A stretch of DNA of 64,000 nt from Comamonas fluminis. Its GTDB lineage: Bacteria > Pseudomonadota > Gammaproteobacteria > Burkholderiales > Burkholderiaceae_C. A program made the position numbers and the translations under genes. The notes below the pieces were generated by a model. It worked only from the letters and a program-made list of their open reading frames with translations, did not search any database and was not told where the DNA came from. The stretch is taken from positions 2,803,501-2,867,500 of the forward strand of contig NZ_CP066783.1 in NCBI RefSeq assembly GCF_019186805.1, read 5' to 3'. This document shows, piece by piece, positions 25,785 to 35,165 of the stretch (positions within the stretch are counted from its first letter, which is position 1; each line of letters opens with the position of its first letter).

Positions 25785-28700
25785 GCTGCGCTCTCCTTGG
25801 AAGTGGCCACCTCGTCATTGCGCGAACGGCTCTTGAACCAGCTGCGAATCAGCAAAAAGAACACCGGCACGAGGAAGATGCCCAGCACCGTGGATGCCAC
25901 CATACCGCCCAGCACGGCAGTGCCGATGGCGTTACGTCCACCCGCACCGGCGCCGGTGCCAATGGCCAGCGGCACCACACCGAAACCGAAGGCCAGCGAT
26001 GTCATCAGGATAGGACGCAGACGCAGGCGCACGGCCTGCACCGTGGCATCGAACAGCGACTTGCCCTGCTCTTGCAACTGCACCGCAAACTCCACGATCA
26101 AAATCGCGTTCTTGGCCGCCAAACCCACGGTGGTCAGCAAGCCCACCTGGAAGTACACGTCGTTGGTCAGTCCACGCGTGTACGTGGCCACCAGTGCGCC
26201 CACCACGCCCAGCGGCACGGCCAGCATCACCGACAGCGGCACGGTCCAGCTTTCATACAGTGCGGCAAGGCACAGGAACACGAACAGAATCGAGATCGCA
26301 TACAGCATGGGCGCTTGGGCACCCGACTGGCGCTCCTGCAGCGAGGCACCGGTCCACTCATAACCTATGCCCTGAGGCAGCTGTTTGAGAATGTCTTCGA
26401 TCACATTCATGGCCACGCCCGAGCTTACGCCCGGCGCCGAGCTGCCAATGAACTCATAGGCTGGCGAGCCGTTGTAGCGCAGCAGTTGCGGCGATCCATA
26501 CGCCCAGTAGGTCTTGGAGAAAGCGCCAAACGGTACCATCTCGCCCTTGCTGTTGCGCACCGTCCATTTGGCAATGTCCTGCGGCAGCATGCGGTGCGGC
26601 GCATCCGACTGGATATAGACGCGCTTGACGCGGGCGTTGTTCAAGAAGTCATTCACATAGGTGCCGCCCATGGCGCTGGAAAGCACGCTGTTGATGTCCG
26701 AGTAGTTCAGGCTCAACGCGGCGGCCTTGCGGTCGTCAATATCCAGGCGCAGCTCGGTGGCGTCATCCAGGTTGGTGGTACGCACTGCTGTCAGCTCGGG
26801 ATGTTTGCGCGCCTGCTCCGTCACAAAATTGCTGGCGGCCAGCAGGGCTTCGTGGCCCATGCCGTTCACGTCCTTCAGCATGAAGTTGAAGCCCGCATTG
26901 GCACCCAGACCACGCACGGCGGGCGGATTCATCACAAAGATCTTGGCGTCGCGGATGCGGCCCAGTTCCTTGGTTGCCTTGTGCGCAATGGCCAGAGAAG
27001 ACTGCGAAGGCAGCGGGCGCTGCGCCCAGGGCTTGAGACGCACAAAGCCGCGTGCCGAGCTCTGGTCACCATTGAGGCCGGAGACCTGGTTGAAGCTAAT
27101 CACATCAGGCTGCTTGATCAGATAGTCACGCACCTCGTCCAGCACTTCCTGCAGACGCGCATCTGACGCGCCAGAGGGCAAGTTGACGTTCACATAGACA
27201 AAGCCCTGGTCTTCATCGGGCAGGAACGATGTCGGAAGGCGTGCCATCAGCAGCCACACCGCCGCGCAGACGACCAGGAAAATCAGCATCATGCGCTTGG
27301 TGCGGCGCAGGATATAGGCCACCGTGCCTTGGTAACGGTTGGCGGTGGCATCAAAGTTGCGGTTGAACCAGTTGAAGAAACGGTCATTCAGCCCGAAGAG
27401 GCCAGTGCGCACAGGGCGTGCATGGCCTTCGCCGCCGCCGTGGTGCTCGGGCGCTTTCAGAATGGTGGCGCACAGTGCGGGTGTCAGCGTCAGCGCCACA
27501 AACACCGAGAAAGCCATGGCCGCCACGATGGTGATGGAGAACTGGCGGTAGATCACGCCCGTGGAGCCACCAAAGAAAGCCATGGGCACGAACACGGCCG
27601 ACAGCGTCACGCCGATACCCACCAGCGCAGGCGTGATTTCATGCATGGACTGGCGCGTGGCCTCCTTGGGCGATTTGCCCGTCTCGTGCATCACACGCTC
27701 GACGTTTTCCACCACCACAATGGCGTCATCCACCAGCAGGCCAATCGCCAGCACCATGGCAAACATGGTCAGGGTGTTGATCGAATACCCGGCCACCGAC
27801 AGCACACCGAAAGTGCCCAGCAGCACCACGGGCACGGCAATTGCAGGAATCAGCGTGGCGCGGAAGTTCTGCAGGAAGATGAACATCACGATCACCACCA
27901 GCACCATGGCCTCACCCAGGGCGCTGACCACCTCGTGAATCGAAGCGCGCACAAAAGGCGTGGAGTCCGAGCTGACGAAGTAATCAATCTTGTTCGGGAA
28001 ATACGGCTTGAGCTCGGCCAGCTTGGCGGCCACAGCATCCGAGACGGCCATGGCGTTGGCGCCATCGGCCAAAATAATACCCATGCCCGCGCCAGGCATG
28101 CCGTTGAGCTTGGCCTGAATCGACAGGTTATCTGCGCCCAGCTCCACCCGGGCCACGTCCTTCATGGTGACCACGGCGCCGTCGGTGGACGACTTCAGCA
28201 CAATGTTCTCGAACTGCTGCACCGTCTTGAGCTTGGTGCGCGCCGTAATGGTGGCGTTCAGTTGCTGGTTCTGCACTGCGGGCAAAGAGCCCAGCTGACC
28301 CGCCGAGACCTGCGCATTCTGGGCATTCAGAGCCGTGACCAGATCCGAGGGCATCAGCGCATATTTTTCCAGCTTGGCCGGGTCCATCCATATGCGCATG
28401 GCATAAGGCGTGCCGAACACGCTGATGTCACCCACGCCCTCAATACGGCCAATGATGTCCACCAGATTGCTGTTGAGATAGTCGCCGATGTCCACATCGG
28501 TGACTTCCGTGTCCAGCGAGAAGAAGCTGTAGGTAACCAGAAAGTCCTGACCGCCCTTGTTCACAAACACGCCGCGGGTCTTGACCGCGTCGGGCAGGCG
28601 GTTGATGGCGCCCTGAATCTTGTTTTGCACCTGCACCTGGGCCACGTCCACATTGGTGCCGGGCGCAAAGGTCAAGGTGATGCGAGCTTGGCCCGACGCA

Positions 28701-28948
28701 TTGCTGGTCGAGCTCATATAGAGCATGTTGTCGATGCCCTTGATCTGCTGCTCGATGATCTGCGTGACCGAGTTTTCCACGGTCTCCGCCGAAGCACCGG
28801 TGTACTGCGCGCCAATGGTCACGCGCGGTGGCGCGATGTCAGGGTACTGCTCCAGCGGAAGCTTGGAGATCGACAAGGCGCCTGCCAGCATGATGATGAT
28901 GGCAATCACCCAGGCAAAGATAGGCCGATTGATAAAGAACTGTGCCAT
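25781..28948 (-). CDS. RND multidrug efflux pump, inner-membrane transporter (AcrB/MexB type)
   Basis: A 1,055-residue proton-driven exporter of the HAE1 family. It opens with MAQFFINRPIFAWVIAIIIM, has the porter motifs GAQYTGASAETVENSVTQ and FAPGTNVDVAQVQVQNK, and carries the paired Asp of transmembrane helix 4 in IGLLLVDDAIVVVENVERV. The second half repeats the fold (DEDQGFVYVNVNLPSGASD, and AAKNAILIVEFAVQLQEQGK). The length equals that of AcrB/MexB. GGGGAAG stands 6 bases before the ATG. It lies 15 bases after the adaptor gene and overlaps the outer-membrane gene. Substrates cannot be told from sequence; drugs, solvents or bile-like compounds are typical of this family. Confidence 0.96.
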   Translation of the reverse strand: MAQFFINRPIFAWVIAIIIMLAGALSISKLPLEQYPDIAPPRVTIGAQYTGASAETVENSVTQIIEQQIKGIDNMLYMSSTSNASGQARITLTFAPGTNVDVAQVQVQNKIQGAINRLPDAVKTRGVFVNKGGQDFLVTYSFFSLDTEVTDVDIGDYLNSNLVDIIGRIEGVGDISVFGTPYAMRIWMDPAKLEKYALMPSDLVTALNAQNAQVSAGQLGSLPAVQNQQLNATITARTKLKTVQQFENIVLKSSTDGAVVTMKDVARVELGADNLSIQAKLNGMPGAGMGIILADGANAMAVSDAVAAKLAELKPYFPNKIDYFVSSDSTPFVRASIHEVVSALGEAMVLVVIVMFIFLQNFRATLIPAIAVPVVLLGTFGVLSVAGYSINTLTMFAMVLAIGLLVDDAIVVVENVERVMHETGKSPKEATRQSMHEITPALVGIGVTLSAVFVPMAFFGGSTGVIYRQFSITIVAAMAFSVFVALTLTPALCATILKAPEHHGGGEGHARPVRTGLFGLNDRFFNWFNRNFDATANRYQGTVAYILRRTKRMMLIFLVVCAAVWLLMARLPTSFLPDEDQGFVYVNVNLPSGASDARLQEVLDEVRDYLIKQPDVISFNQVSGLNGDQSSARGFVRLKPWAQRPLPSQSSLAIAHKATKELGRIRDAKIFVMNPPAVRGLGANAGFNFMLKDVNGMGHEALLAASNFVTEQARKHPELTAVRTTNLDDATELRLDIDDRKAAALSLNYSDINSVLSSAMGGTYVNDFLNNARVKRVYIQSDAPHRMLPQDIAKWTVRNSKGEMVPFGAFSKTYWAYGSPQLLRYNGSPAYEFIGSSAPGVSSGVAMNVIEDILKQLPQGIGYEWTGASLQERQSGAQAPMLYAISILFVFLCLAALYESWTVPLSVMLAVPLGVVGALVATYTRGLTNDVYFQVGLLTTVGLAAKNAILIVEFAVQLQEQGKSLFDATVQAVRLRLRPILMTSLAFGFGVVPLAIGTGAGAGGRNAIGTAVLGGMVASTVLGIFLVPVFFLLIRSWFKSRSRNDEVATSKESAA

Positions 28949-28963
28949 GTACGCTTCCCCGGC

Positions 28964-30304
28964 TTACTTTGCAGATGCAGGGGCTGCTGCAGAGGCGGCC
29001 GCAGGCTTGGCAGGAGCTGGCGCATCGGCAGCCTCCTGCACGGGCGGCTCGCCACGTACGCTCTTGCGTTCGGCCTTGGCCTTCAGGTCAACCTCGACGG
29101 CCTTGACCTTGTCACCGGGCTTGGCGCGCTGAAAACCGTCCACCACCACGCGCTCGCCATTCTTGAGCCCGCTTTTGAGCAGCCAGAAGGCACCCACGGC
29201 GCGGTCCAGATCCACTTCACGCTTTTCCACCACATCATCGGCCTTGACCACCATCACGCTGGGGCGGCCAGTCAGGTCGCGGGTCACGGACTGCTGGGGC
29301 ACCAGCAGGGCATCGGCGGCCAGCGCGGTAGGCAGCTTGGCCTGCACATACATGCCGGGCATCAGCATGCCATCGGGGTTGGGCACTTCGGCGCGGAGTG
29401 TCAGCGTGCCAGTGGTGTCGTTGACGATCACACCGGCAAAGGCCAGCTTGCCTTCATGCGGGTAGATGCTGCCATCGTCGAGCTGAATGCGCACAGGCAC
29501 CTTGTTGCCATCGACCTTCTGATAGCGGCCCGATTCCAGATCACGCTTGAGCTGCAGCAGCTCGGAGCTGGACTGGGTGAAGTCCACATACATGGGGTCC
29601 AGCTGCACGATGGTGGTGAGCGCAGTGGCCTGGCTTGCCGTCACCAGCGCGCCAGGGGTCACCGCCGACAGCGCGATGCGGCCGCTGATGGGCGCCTCGA
29701 TACGGGCGTAGCGCAGATTGATGCGGGCCGTTTCCAGATTGGCCCTGGCCACTGCCACATCGGAAGCCGACTGGGCCGCTGCGGCCTGACTTTCGTCATT
29801 GGCCTGCTTGCTGATGGCATCGATCTTGACCAGCTCTGCATTGCGGCGCGCTGTCGCCGTCAGCGTGCGCTGGCTGGCTTCGGCCTTGCTGACGGCGGCG
29901 AGGGCACTGGCCTCTGCGGCTTTGAGCGAAGCGGCGTCAATCTGATAGAGCTGCTGACCCTGCTTGACCTGCGCGCCCTCGGTGAACAGGCGCTTTTGAA
30001 TAATGCCGGAGACCTGGGGGCGCACCTCCGCCGTCAGAAACGCCCGGGTGCGACCCGGCAGGCTGGAGTCCAGCTGCTGATTCTGCGTCTGCAGCGTGAC
30101 AACACCAAGCTGCGCTTCCTGCTTGGGCGGGGCTTTTTGCTCGCCCTCGGATTTGGAGCAGCCTGCAAGCGCAGTCACCACCAGCGCCGCTCCTAGTGCC
30201 ATCGCCCAGCGCGGGCGTTTGGCAACCTGCGGGCTTGCGCTGTGCGTATCAGAAAAAAGCGCCTTTCGGCGCGGGATCAGCGAAGCGGACAGGTCAATCT
30301 TCAT
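28964..30304 (-). CDS. RND efflux periplasmic adaptor lipoprotein (AcrA/MexA type)
   Basis: A 446-residue adaptor anchored by a lipid. About 35 leading residues precede a lipoprotein signal (MALGAALVVTALAGC). Then come the lipoyl half motif (AFLTAEVRPQVSGIIQKRLF, TEGAQVKQGQQLYQID), a helical hairpin, the second half (LRYARIEAPISGRIALSAVT) and a beta barrel (NPDGMLMPGMYVQAKLP). The last 45 residues are Ala/Pro-rich. The first residues before the signal are unusually long; an internal start nearer the lipoprotein signal is possible, but I see no better ribosome site. It is first gene of the pump operon. No TetR-type repressor is adjacent, which is uncommon for this operon type. Confidence 0.93.
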   Translation of the reverse strand: MKIDLSASLIPRRKALFSDTHSASPQVAKRPRWAMALGAALVVTALAGCSKSEGEQKAPPKQEAQLGVVTLQTQNQQLDSSLPGRTRAFLTAEVRPQVSGIIQKRLFTEGAQVKQGQQLYQIDAASLKAAEASALAAVSKAEASQRTLTATARRNAELVKIDAISKQANDESQAAAAQSASDVAVARANLETARINLRYARIEAPISGRIALSAVTPGALVTASQATALTTIVQLDPMYVDFTQSSSELLQLKRDLESGRYQKVDGNKVPVRIQLDDGSIYPHEGKLAFAGVIVNDTTGTLTLRAEVPNPDGMLMPGMYVQAKLPTALAADALLVPQQSVTRDLTGRPSVMVVKADDVVEKREVDLDRAVGAFWLLKSGLKNGERVVVDGFQRAKPGDKVKAVEVDLKAKAERKSVRGEPPVQEAADAPAPAKPAAASAAAPASAK

Positions 30305-30515
30305 ACGATGGAGCGATCAGAAACGAGTAGTTTTTAGATATTGTGCGGCGGCAATATTTCTTAAATGTAAAGCAGCAAGGCGCGCAATTTCCAGCACGCA
30401 CTCACGCCACATTGGCGAAATCTGGCCCAACACCATGGGCCTTGAGATCACTTTAGCCATGCGGGCGTCCTCCTCACCTCGTCGTAACGGACTAAGCGAG
30501 CTCCACAGCAGACTC

Positions 30516-30575
30516 CAGATTTCATAGCACACAGCGCTTTATTCATAATGACTAAAGCGCAATTCAATGCTTTAA
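30516..30575. repeat. Dispersed intergenic element, copy 3
   Basis: TTTCATAGCACACAGCGCTTTATTCATAATGACTAAAGCGC has the same order of blocks (ATAGC, AGCGCTT, AAGCGC) as the other copies. It lies just after the stop of the DHA2 transporter gene, in the gap before the RND operon. Confidence 0.45.
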
Positions 30576-32024
30576 ATGCGTTGTCTGACGCACCCGCAAG
30601 GTACTGAAGACCCCGGCCAGCGCGGCAAAGCCACCGGCAATCCACAAGGCCAGCACTTCGGCATGGCCACCGTGCCCACCAGAGATAGCAAAAATCGTGC
30701 CCAGCACTACTGCACCCAAAGTCTGCCCCGTCATGCGGGCCGAGCTGAGCATGCCGCCCGCCGCGCCGCTGCGCGCCAGAGGTGCCGATGTGACGATGGT
30801 GTGGTTATTGGGTGACTGGTACAGCGCAAAGCCGCTGCCCGCCAGCAGCATGCGCCAGACCATGTCCCAGTGCGCTACGTCGGCCGGCATGGCCGCCAGC
30901 AGCCAGAGGCCGCAGGCAAACATGGCCATGCCAATGCCGCCCAGCAACCCATCGGGATATTTGCCAATCAGGCGCCCTGCGATAGGCGCAGTCAGCATGG
31001 TGGCCACGGGCCAGCTGGTAATCAGCATGCCTGCCTCCATGGGCGAGAGGCCACGCGCATCCAGCAGCAGGAACGGCAGGGCCAGGTAAGACATCATCTG
31101 CGCCGTGAACGCCGAGACCGAGCCGCACATGGATAGTGCAAAAACCGGAATGCGCAGCAGATCCACCGGAAACAGTGGTGCCTGCATGGGCCACTGGCGG
31201 CGCAGATACACATAGCCCACCAGCACGCCGGCGCCCAGCAGCCACCAGCCCGAAGGCAGCCAGGCCATTGCGCCCGTGGCAGCCGGGCCCTGACCCAGAT
31301 GCATGCCCAGCTGCTCACCGCCCAGGAAAATCAGCGTGAACATCAAAATATTGAGCAGCACATCCAGCGGAGCAATTTTTTCACGGCTGGCGTTGCTGAC
31401 AGGGTTCGCTGGCAAAGCCTTGCGCCCCAGCCACAGGGTCAGCACACCCAGCGGCACATTGATGGCAAACAGCCAGGGCCAGCTGCCCACGGACAAAATC
31501 GCCGCCGCCACCGATGGCCCGGCCATGGACGATGTCGCCACCGTCAAGGAATTGATGGCCATGCCCCGCCCCAGCATGGCCTTGGGATAGGTCAGGCGCA
31601 CCAGGGCGGCATTCACACTCATCACGCCCGAAGCGCCAATGCCCTGAAACACCCGCGCCGCAATCAGCGTGGCAAGCGAATCCGCCAGCAGAGCGCCCAC
31701 CGAGGCCAGCACAAATACCGTCATGCCCACCAGATAGATGCGGCGGTAGCCCAGCCTCTCGCCCAATGCCGCCAGCGGCAACAGCAGCACCAGGCCAGCC
31801 AGCTGATAGGCGTTGACCACCCACAGCGTCTGGGCCGAGCTGGCCTGCAGTTCTTTGGCAATGGCAGGCAGGGCCAGGTTGACGATGCTGCTGTCCAGCA
31901 CAGACAGCGTCAGCCCCAGAATGATGACCAGCATGGCGCGGTTGCGGGCACCGTCCTGCAGGCCATCCATTGGCGGCACTACCGGCCTTGCCTGACTTGC
32001 TGGAGTTGGCGCTTCATCATGCAT
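30564..32024 (-). CDS. MFS drug exporter, DHA2 family (EmrB/QacA type, 14 helices)
   Basis: The 486-residue transporter begins its first helix at AMLVIILGLTLSVLDSSIVN. The following NLALPAI is characteristic of 14-helix DHA2 exporters, and GERLGYRRIYLVG is the loop 2-3 motif A. Helices cover most of the protein. It probably extrudes small toxic organics in exchange for protons; the substrate is unknown. Its ATG sits inside the end of the preceding Bcr-like gene (8-base overlap, ATGCATGA), so both exporters are made from one message. The pairing of a DHA1 and a DHA2 exporter in one operon suggests a common inducer or substrate. Confidence 0.9.
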   Translation of the reverse strand: MHDEAPTPASQARPVVPPMDGLQDGARNRAMLVIILGLTLSVLDSSIVNLALPAIAKELQASSAQTLWVVNAYQLAGLVLLLPLAALGERLGYRRIYLVGMTVFVLASVGALLADSLATLIAARVFQGIGASGVMSVNAALVRLTYPKAMLGRGMAINSLTVATSSMAGPSVAAAILSVGSWPWLFAINVPLGVLTLWLGRKALPANPVSNASREKIAPLDVLLNILMFTLIFLGGEQLGMHLGQGPAATGAMAWLPSGWWLLGAGVLVGYVYLRRQWPMQAPLFPVDLLRIPVFALSMCGSVSAFTAQMMSYLALPFLLLDARGLSPMEAGMLITSWPVATMLTAPIAGRLIGKYPDGLLGGIGMAMFACGLWLLAAMPADVAHWDMVWRMLLAGSGFALYQSPNNHTIVTSAPLARSGAAGGMLSSARMTGQTLGAVVLGTIFAISGGHGGHAEVLALWIAGGFAALAGVFSTLRVRQTTHLKH

Positions 32025-33216
32025 GGTGTGCCCCTTTGGCTGCGCCCAGCGTAATCCAGGTCAGCGCCACACCCACCAGCGCCCCCATCGCCATGCCCAC
32101 CACCATGGGCAAAGGCTTGCCGTTGGAGAAATGGCCCACGATCTGCATGGCCGCTGCCCCGCTGAGCATTTGCAGCGTGCCCAGCAAGGCCGAAGCCGTG
32201 CCTGCAATCTCGCCATGCGCTTCCAGCGCCAGCACCGAAGTGGTGGGAATAACCAGCCCCATCAGCGCGCTGGACACAAAGTACAGCGCAATCAGCACAG
32301 CCAGCTGGTCTCCGCCCATCAGGTAATAAGCCATGAGCGAGGCCATGACCACCCCGGATGCCGAAGCCGCCACCTTGACCACCTTCACCAGCCCCCAGCG
32401 CTGCCCCAGCTTTGCCGTGAACTGCGCCGCACCAATAAAGGCCACGGAGTTCAGCGCAAACGCAATGCTGTACTGGGTGGAGGAAAGACCGTAGTAATTG
32501 ATAAGCACAAAGGGCGAGCCCGCCAGATAGACGAAAAAGCCCGCCATGGCGCTGCCGCCAATAAAGACCAGGCCCATGTAGTGCGGGTCACGCAGCAGCG
32601 TCAGATAGGCTTTGAGCGCACCGCCCAGACTGCTGTCCAGGCGCTGCTCAGGCGTGCGGGTCTCCTCCACGCCTTTCCAGGTGGCCATCAGGCCCAGCAC
32701 CGCCGCCACAGCCACCACCCAGAACACTGCGCGCCAGCCCGCCACGGCAATCACGCCGCTGCCTGCCAGCGGCGCCAGAATGGGCGAGACGCTGAACACC
32801 AGCATCAGCAGCGACATCATGCGTGCCGCAGCATGGCCGGTGTGCAGATCGCGCACCACCGCGCGCGGCACAGCCATGCCCGCCGCAGCGCCCAGGCCCT
32901 GCAAAAAGCGAAACACCACCAGCGTCTCGATATTGGGCGCCAGCGCGCAGCCCACGCTGGACGCGGCAAACAGAATCAGACCAAAGTACAGCGGGGGTTT
33001 GCGGCCCATCATGTCTGACACCGGGCCGTACAGCAGTTGCCCCAGCCCCACAGAAAGAAAGAAGGCCGTCAGACTGGCCTGCACCGCCCCTACCTGGGCG
33101 TTCAGACTGCTGCCAATCTGCGGCAGCGCGGGCAAATACATATCAATGGCGAACGGCCCAATGGCCGATAACAGGCCCAGAATCAGAACCAGACGCAGGG
33201 AAACAGAAGCTTGCAT
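32017..33216 (-). CDS. MFS drug exporter, DHA1 family (Bcr/CflA type)
   Basis: The 399-residue, 12-helix transporter opens with LVLILGLLSAIGPFAIDMYL. The DMYLPALP motif marks the Bcr/CflA (bicyclomycin/chloramphenicol exporter) group, and YGPVSDMMGRKPPLYFGL is motif A. FLQGLGAAAGMAVPRAVVRDL matches motif C-like sequence of the same group. It is first of two overlapping exporter genes. The region upstream (33217-33434) is a divergent promoter space shared with the DUF1566-like gene. The exact substrate cannot be assigned. Confidence 0.9.
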   Translation of the reverse strand: MQASVSLRLVLILGLLSAIGPFAIDMYLPALPQIGSSLNAQVGAVQASLTAFFLSVGLGQLLYGPVSDMMGRKPPLYFGLILFAASSVGCALAPNIETLVVFRFLQGLGAAAGMAVPRAVVRDLHTGHAAARMMSLLMLVFSVSPILAPLAGSGVIAVAGWRAVFWVVAVAAVLGLMATWKGVEETRTPEQRLDSSLGGALKAYLTLLRDPHYMGLVFIGGSAMAGFFVYLAGSPFVLINYYGLSSTQYSIAFALNSVAFIGAAQFTAKLGQRWGLVKVVKVAASASGVVMASLMAYYLMGGDQLAVLIALYFVSSALMGLVIPTTSVLALEAHGEIAGTASALLGTLQMLSGAAAMQIVGHFSNGKPLPMVVGMAMGALVGVALTWITLGAAKGAHHA

Positions 33217-33434
33217 AGATGGGCAATTGTCGTGGTAACTGGATTTGTCTGCTCAGCCGTTACCGCTTTGGGGCCTACACCCTCGCTGCAATCACCAGGG
33301 CTTGCGTCTAACAGCACAGTATTCACCGCCGTCATCCGGGCAATGGCTGCCGGGTAAAACCGCACAATGGCCGCCACACTTCATAGCGAGACGCCGTGCA
33401 TTTGCCCTTTTTCACGCCAGTTCCCAAGCAGGTC

Positions 33435-34016
33435 ATGCGCGCCCTGCTATGCTTTTTTGCGGCCCCAGCCTTCGCACAGAACGCAGCCCCCGCAACTCCT
33501 GCAGCCCCTGCCCCCGCCTTTCACGCCTCGGCGGATGGGCTCATGGTGATTGACAGCCGCGCCAAGCTGGCCTGGCCGCGCTGCGCCGAGGGGATGGTCT
33601 GGAATGGCAAAACCTGCACGGGCAGCGCCCTGCTCTTCAATCACAAGCAGGCCCTGGAACATGCGGCACAGCGCAGCAAAGCCGAAGGCCTGCGCTGGCG
33701 CCTGCCCCGCGTCAACGAGTTCAAACGTCTGCTGGACCGCAGCAGCAAACCGCCAGGACTGAACCCCGAGCTATTCCCCGCAGCCCCGCGCGAGTGGCAC
33801 TGGACGGGCACCGCCGCCGTCAACACCCAGCGCATGAACACCTATAACTACAGCCAGGTGGACCGGTCGCAAAACCTCACCGCGCTGTCGGCGCAGCAGG
33901 CTTGGGCGATCAACACCGAATCCCTGCAGACCACGCCCGATATGGGCAAGGGCAATGCCTTGCTGCTGCGTCTGGTGCGCCCGGCCACCGAGGCAGAGCT
34001 GGCCACCGCCCCATGA
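33435..34016 (+). CDS. Secreted DUF1566 (Lcl C-terminal domain) protein
   Basis: A 193-residue exported protein of unknown function. MRALLCFFAAPAFA is a short signal peptide cut before QNAAP. After a Pro/Ala linker comes LMVIDSRAKLAWPRCAEGMV, then WNGKTCTGSA, then RWRLPRVNEFKRLLD and WHWTGTA, the pattern of DUF1566 domains (D-x-R-x-x-L-x-W-x-RC-x-x-G-x-x-W-x-G-x-x-C, then WRLP-x-x-x-E). I place the start at ATG 33435, with AGG five bases before; the upstream GTG at 33396 would hide the signal peptide. The two Cys could form a disulfide. Other DUF1566 proteins are envelope or surface proteins. Confidence 0.85.
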   Translation: MRALLCFFAAPAFAQNAAPATPAAPAPAFHASADGLMVIDSRAKLAWPRCAEGMVWNGKTCTGSALLFNHKQALEHAAQRSKAEGLRWRLPRVNEFKRLLDRSSKPPGLNPELFPAAPREWHWTGTAAVNTQRMNTYNYSQVDRSQNLTALSAQQAWAINTESLQTTPDMGKGNALLLRLVRPATEAELATAP

Positions 34017-34018
34017 AA

Positions 34019-34059
34019 AAAGCCTTGCCGTAAGTGCTCGAACTTCGCGGCAAGGCTTT
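34019..34059. terminator. Bidirectional terminator between convergent genes
   Basis: AAAGCCTTGCCG (34019-34030) pairs with CGGCAAGGCTTT (34048-34059), a 12-bp stem with a 17-base loop, flanked by A on the left and T on the right. It begins three bases after the stop of the DUF1566-like gene and serves the SDR gene from the other side. Confidence 0.8.
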
Positions 34060-34080
34060 GTGATCTGGCGGGCCGCTGGG

Positions 34081-34986
34081 TCAGCCCGCGCGCAGCGCAG
34101 CCTTGAGGCTCACGCCCAGCTCGGGCTTGTGCGCAAACGGATCGGTGGGGTTACGGCCCTGCACCACATCTTCCATGCGCACCTGCACCGAACCCAGCGC
34201 CTGCGGGTGGCTGTAGATATAGAACTGGCCGGACGCCATGGCGTCAAACACCTTTTGCGCCACTTCGGCCGCCGTGACCTTGCCCGATCCCACAGCCTTG
34301 TCCGTCATGGCCTGACCAATCTTCTGGCTGGCCGTCAGCGGCTGGCCTTCCAGCCCTTTGGGGCGATTGCGCTCGCTGTGGCCAATGCCCGTGGGCACAA
34401 AGTAGGGGCATAACAGGCTGGCACTGATCTGATCGGACACCAGGGCCAGATCCTGGTACAGCGTCTCCGTCAGCGACACCACCGCATGCTTGCTGACGTT
34501 GTAGATGCCCATATTGGGCGGCGCCAGCAGGCCCGCCATGCTGGCGGTGTTGACAATATGACCTTCGTAGGCCGGGTCGGCCTTGGCAGCCTCCAGCATC
34601 ATGGGCGTAAACAGGCGCACGCCATGAATCACGCCCCAGACGTTGACGCCCAGCACCCATTGCCAGTCGGCCACCGAGTTTTCCCAGACCAGCCCGCCCG
34701 CGCCCACACCTGCGTTATTGAAAACAAAGTGCGGTGCACCAAAAGTGGCCTTGACCTCAGCGGCCAGCGCTTGCATCTGCGCCGCATCCGACACATCCAC
34801 CTTGCGCGCCAGCACCCTGGCGCCGGCAGCGGTCAGCTCGGCCGCAGCCTTGTCCAATGCTTCCTGCTGTACATCCACCAGCACCAGATTCATGCCCCGG
34901 GCCGCACCAATACGTGCGCACTCCAGCCCGAAGCCGGAACCAGCCCCCGTCAAAACCGCCGTCTTTCCCGCGAAATTCGTGATCAT
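34081..34986 (-). CDS. Short-chain dehydrogenase/reductase
   Basis: A 301-residue classical-type SDR. The cofactor motif is TGAGSGFG (residues 13-20), DVSD follows the adenine-binding region, NNAG lies near residue 90 and the catalytic YNVSK near 166, with Ser in NTASMAG. The C-terminal 60 residues are longer than in FabG-like enzymes and lack the usual VDGG end, as in SDRs annotated 'SDR family NAD(P)-dependent oxidoreductase' in beta-oxidation-like clusters. Asp rather than Arg after the second strand (LVDVQQ) suggests NAD. The start is at ATG 34986, with GGAGAC six bases before. The substrate is unknown; the MDR, thioesterase and second SDR genes follow on the same strand. Confidence 0.9.
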   Translation of the reverse strand: MITNFAGKTAVLTGAGSGFGLECARIGAARGMNLVLVDVQQEALDKAAAELTAAGARVLARKVDVSDAAQMQALAAEVKATFGAPHFVFNNAGVGAGGLVWENSVADWQWVLGVNVWGVIHGVRLFTPMMLEAAKADPAYEGHIVNTASMAGLLAPPNMGIYNVSKHAVVSLTETLYQDLALVSDQISASLLCPYFVPTGIGHSERNRPKGLEGQPLTASQKIGQAMTDKAVGSGKVTAAEVAQKVFDAMASGQFYIYSHPQALGSVQVRMEDVVQGRNPTDPFAHKPELGVSLKAALRAG

Positions 34987-35048
34987 TCTTGTCTCCGAAT
35001 ATTTTTTGATGCACGGCACTTCAACCAGACACAGCCCAAACCAGAGAT

Positions 35049-35165
35049 GCCGAGCAAGAGCCGCCTAGGCGGGGCCGCCCAGGCGAAGGCATCGTCCCCC
35101 TCCCGCATTGCGAAGCAAAGCAAGAGAGGGGGAAGGCGGGGGCCGCCTAGGTCGCAGCGCCTCAG
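35049..35165. repeat. GC-rich intergenic repeat element of Comamonadaceae type
   Basis: The gap between two minus-strand genes holds GCCGAGCAAGAG, a perfect palindrome CCGCCTAGGCGG (35061-35072), CGTCCCCCTCCC, GCGAAGCAAAGCAAGAGAGG and GGCCGCCTAGG, ending CGCAGCGCCTCAGGGGG. The order (CCCCTCC, then a small loop, then GAGAGGGGGA, with CGCCTCAGGGGG at one end) is one I know from many Comamonadaceae intergenic regions. It may serve as a transcription end or a nucleoid site; no coding frame is visible. Confidence 0.55.

Noticed and set aside
27329..30196. A 955-codon plus-strand frame opposite the RND genes
   Set aside because: It is antisense to two well-supported genes and is His/Arg-rich, typical of the shadow of high-GC coding sequence.
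30317..30532. A 71-codon minus-strand frame between the MFS and RND genes
   Set aside because: It contains part of a dispersed intergenic element and lacks a ribosome site.
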